Of a stretch of 64,000 nt of DNA, positions 60,701-64,000 are shown piece after piece. The stretch covers positions 1,190,409-1,254,408 of the forward strand of contig JAIUJO010000142.1 of NCBI GenBank assembly GCA_023846275.1, in the 5' to 3' direction. The stretch is from Vanilla planifolia (Eukaryota; Streptophyta; Magnoliopsida; Asparagales; Orchidaceae). The number at the start of each line of letters is the position of its first letter. The stretch's first letter is position 1. The position numbers and the translations under genes are program-made. The notes under the pieces are model-generated. The model did no database searches. It was not told where the DNA came from and saw only the letters and a list, made by a program, of their open reading frames with translations.

Positions 60701-63700
60701 GTCGAAAAGCTTTAATAAAGAAAAAATAATCCATAATTTAGTCAATATAAGACCAAAAAAACTTGTATCCAATTTGGCAAGTGTTTTTAGTCATTAAAAA
60801 TGTTTATAAGTGAATTCTTAAACAAGATAGACTAGTAACATTTTTCCAAACCCTAATGAAAACTTTTCAAGACAATATATTCAAACATTTAGTTGTGAAT
60901 GCTCACTGACATTTTCTTATGGTAAATGCCTCAACCATCAAACTAATATGAAAAGATGTTGCCAAGTTATTCTATGAAACTTCAAAGCAATAGGCAATGT
61001 TGATAAAGTAAAACACTAAATATAATAGCAATCAAGAAAATAAGATAAAGGATGATTGCATAGTGAAAAATGCAACCAACTTCTTTGTTCCTATTATACA
61101 TGTAACATTACATAATAATATATTGATTGTCATTTTCATTAAAAAAACAACTTGTATTTATATGAATAAAAGCAATATACATAAATCAAGAAATTTAAAT
61201 ATTTAAAAATCTCATTCTTAAAAGAATCAAATTGACTATCATGCTCCTAAGATAATGATCATACTACCATAAAACTAACATCCTTCTCGAAGATAGCTAT
61301 TACATTCAGATTGCTTGCATGAAGTGCTTATCTAATCTATGTCTTTTTGCATATCTCAATGTATAATATTTATATGAAGAATAAATTATAATAAAGGATT
61401 AGATAAATTTACCCAATTAAATTCATTAACACGAGAAAATACTGTATGATTTAATTGTGTAGCATACAATACATTGCATAAGAAGCTCATGATGGTAATC
61501 ATGAATGATTGTATACCTATGAAAAAAGAACAAAAAAAATAATACTAAAAAGATAAAAAATTGAAAAAATTTCCTAATTCCTCAAATAAAATCATATATA
61601 AGTCCATATCATAAAGTCATGATATTAATAATGAATTGGTACAATAGGAATCTATCTATAGCTATTTATAAGATTGTTCAATATCACTATTTTGTATACT
61701 CTTAAGACAATGCATACTTTAACACAATTAATGTGATTTTACTGGTATGAGTTTGAGATCACATAAGTACAAATAAGTTAGCTCATCTATATTTTAAGCT
61801 GTCAACACTTATCATATAACTGCCAATTATACATTGACAAAAATGTTTCCATACTTACATGACTCTACAATCTTTACATCAGATACTTAATCTTTCTTAG
61901 TTTAAGCCCTACTCAATCTTCTGATGACAATATTGTATGATGCATATAACATTATTTTGTATGAATCTCTAATGTTACACACTTTAACAAGCTTCACTAT
62001 TAGCCATTTAGCATTGAAGTATGATAAGAATATGAAAATAGTGCAAACAGTGCAATTGATGCAAATCTCTTTTGGTCACATTCTACTTATGTTTCATTTA
62101 ATGCCATGCATATAAATTGTATAATTAGATAGTTGGAAGGTAAAAATGTGAAAAGCATAGGTAATATGAAATTTTACTACTTTTGCAAATTATGAAAGTT
62201 GATCAATTTAACAAATGAAATCAACATAAGAAATATCTATATTTATGTAATAAGTATGAAATGCATGTTTTATTGTCTCCCAAATTAAATATTCATGAGT
62301 AATATAATATAGCCATATTTGTGATATCAACATAAAGGGATAAGTTTTATTTTTCTAACTAAAATTAAGTGCACATGATGAATGTCAGAAAAGGAACTAG
62401 TCCACCAAGTGCAAAGAAATGACTCCTTGAGGTACATCAAGGGCCACACGTGAGTAAAGTTACCAACACTTATTGACTTATTTTCACAAGTGAATTACAC
62501 GATGGAACAACTTATCAAGCTTTTTAAATTAATAATTGAAATTTTATTTTTAGGTGCATGATTCAAATGTCATTCAAAAAATATTAATAAAAATATGATT
62601 CATCAATGCAGTATTGGACAATCAAGTGTTCAAAAGTTAAAACTATTTGTGTTTCATTATAACAACTTTTGTTTTGTATATAAACATAATAATTACTAAA
62701 CCAATATGTTTCTTTAAAGTGTTTTAAAATTATTAAAAGTAATCATGAATGAGTAATTGTAAATAAGGAAATCAGTTTTTGTGAAAGCATACTTAATTCT
62801 TTTTATAATCAAATAAAAAGAATTTTATTGATAAGTGTATCAAGAAATATAGAAACCCAAAAAAACATATCACCATTACTATAAATTATTTAAAAAAAAT
62901 AAATATTTAATAAGCAAAGTAAGAATTTTTTAATATTGAAAAAACCATACATTAGAACTAAAAAAACTCAAATTAATAAGAATATACAAGTTATTCAGAT
63001 ATTTGAATGCTCAATATATGGAAAGTTATGTACAAAACATATTCAACTGAAAACATTCTCAAGGTGTAGTGTGGAACAAATTCATTAAATGAGATCATGA
63101 ACATAGCATAAGAATCTACCATTTTAAAATTTAAGTGCATACAAGTAACTATTGTGGGCAGACTTTATATGGGTATAATACGCCTTTTAAAGGATTATAA
63201 ATGCTTGAGATAGAAATAAAAAAAGCTTAGGCAAACAAGGGCATGTTTTTTCTTTTCTGCACCTAGATAATAAGGAGCATTTTATAGATCACAATTGGTT
63301 TACGTTATGTATATGATCTTCGGTAGTGTTTCACTTTATTGTTGTGCCCCTTTTTATCCATTGTATAAAAATTATTTTCGTTGACTTAATTATTGATATA
63401 TTTTCATTAATATTTTATAAATTTAAATTTTATATTTTTTTTTATTTTTTATTCAATATTTTGCCATTTTTATTTTAATTAATCAAAAAAGATTAAAACT
63501 TTTAGATGTTACATAATTTTTATTATTTTTATTTTTGGGTTTCAAAAAATTTAAATTTGTATTATTTTGTTGAACATTTTTTATTATCGTTACTTATCAA
63601 TATTATATTACGACTATTTTGTTAAGCTATAAATTTGTAAATTTTTATATTTTTTTACTTTATTATTTTTTTATGTTTGTTTATTTCAAAATTTTGGAAT

Positions 63701-64000
63701 TGCTCAACTTTTTTTTGATATCCAATATAAATATTTTATCAAAATAAATATTAATAATTTCATAATGCAAATAGTTTTAGATTTTTTTAGTGCATAATAT
63801 TTTGTTAATTTCAAAAATATACCTCCCACATAAGTGTTATGAGACTATTGTTTGTTGTGTTTTCTTTCACAATTCTAGTTAATTTACATTGATAATTAAT
63901 GTTTAACTCTTTACTCTCATATTTGAGTTTATATTTGTATTTTTACATATAGTTTATTATTTAAATGATTTTTACTACATATGCATATAGTTTATTTATT
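57781..64000. other. AT-rich intergenic DNA, no gene recognised
   Basis: No supported coding region. The frames at 60184-60369 (basic then hydrophobic, T-rich) and 61924-62115 show no family motif. Around 58950-60000 the sequence is more purine-rich and could hold an old transposon, but no domain can be named. From about 63380 to the end the sequence is extremely T-rich, of the same character as 4480-5000 and 21300-21800, and might belong to the same AT-rich family. That was not aligned in detail. Confidence 0.45.

Noticed and set aside
1..64000. CRISPR array, tRNA, rRNA, organelle insert, endogenous pararetrovirus or intact host gene
   Set aside because: No spaced identical short repeats, no cloverleaf-like conserved boxes, no recognisable plastid or mitochondrial gene, no movement-protein or coat-protein motif, and no multi-exon reading frame were seen by eye. 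Profile searches were not possible here.

Overview
The window looks like intergenic DNA from a flowering plant with a repeat-rich genome. It is very AT-rich. It contains no host gene that I can recognise, and no tRNA, rRNA, CRISPR array or bacterial-type operon. What can be read is decayed transposable elements: plant LINEs (DUF4283/CCHC ORF1, APE endonuclease, reverse transcriptase, zf-RVT, RNase H) and Ty1/copia elements (gag, integrase, reverse transcriptase, RNase H). There is also one well-preserved, GC-richer solo LTR. Domain calls come from translating the sequence by eye and comparing with remembered family consensus motifs; no database search was run. Nearly all coding remnants carry stops and frameshifts, so they are called pseudogenes. 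Boundaries given in round numbers are approximate.

Layout. 1-4340 (-): LINE copy 1, cut by the window edge inside its reverse transcriptase. 4430-5500: AT-rich repeat whose inverted partner lies at 20120-21170. 6143-10400 (-): copia element A, from RNase H back to gag. 11740-16035 (+): a LINE 3' half (zf-RVT, then RNase H) split by a 2,954-bp solo LTR at 12461-15414 with a 5-bp target duplication. 16036-26430: AT-rich DNA with a hairpin, a recent tandem duplication (19016-19452) and microsatellites. 26440-30066 (+): LTR-like block and copia element B (gag, protease, integrase). It abuts LINE 3 (-, 30070-32000) at a sharp junction. 32000-38200: unassigned. 38200-43370 (-): LINE copy 2, homologous to copy 1 and more complete at its 3' end. 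45130-48320: possible old LTR. 52350-55145: a direct-repeat pair about 2 kb apart. 55830-57370 (-): copia element C (RNase H and reverse transcriptase), with another copia RT fragment at 57560-57780. 57780-64000: AT-rich, unassigned.

The parts do not work together as a pathway. They are layers of insertion, duplication and decay. The most useful points are the datable solo LTR nested in a LINE, with 40-bp repeats just upstream of a TATA box; the paired LINE copies that share the same internal endonuclease deletion; and the copia B/LINE 3 chimeric junction. I found no convincing new biological system.
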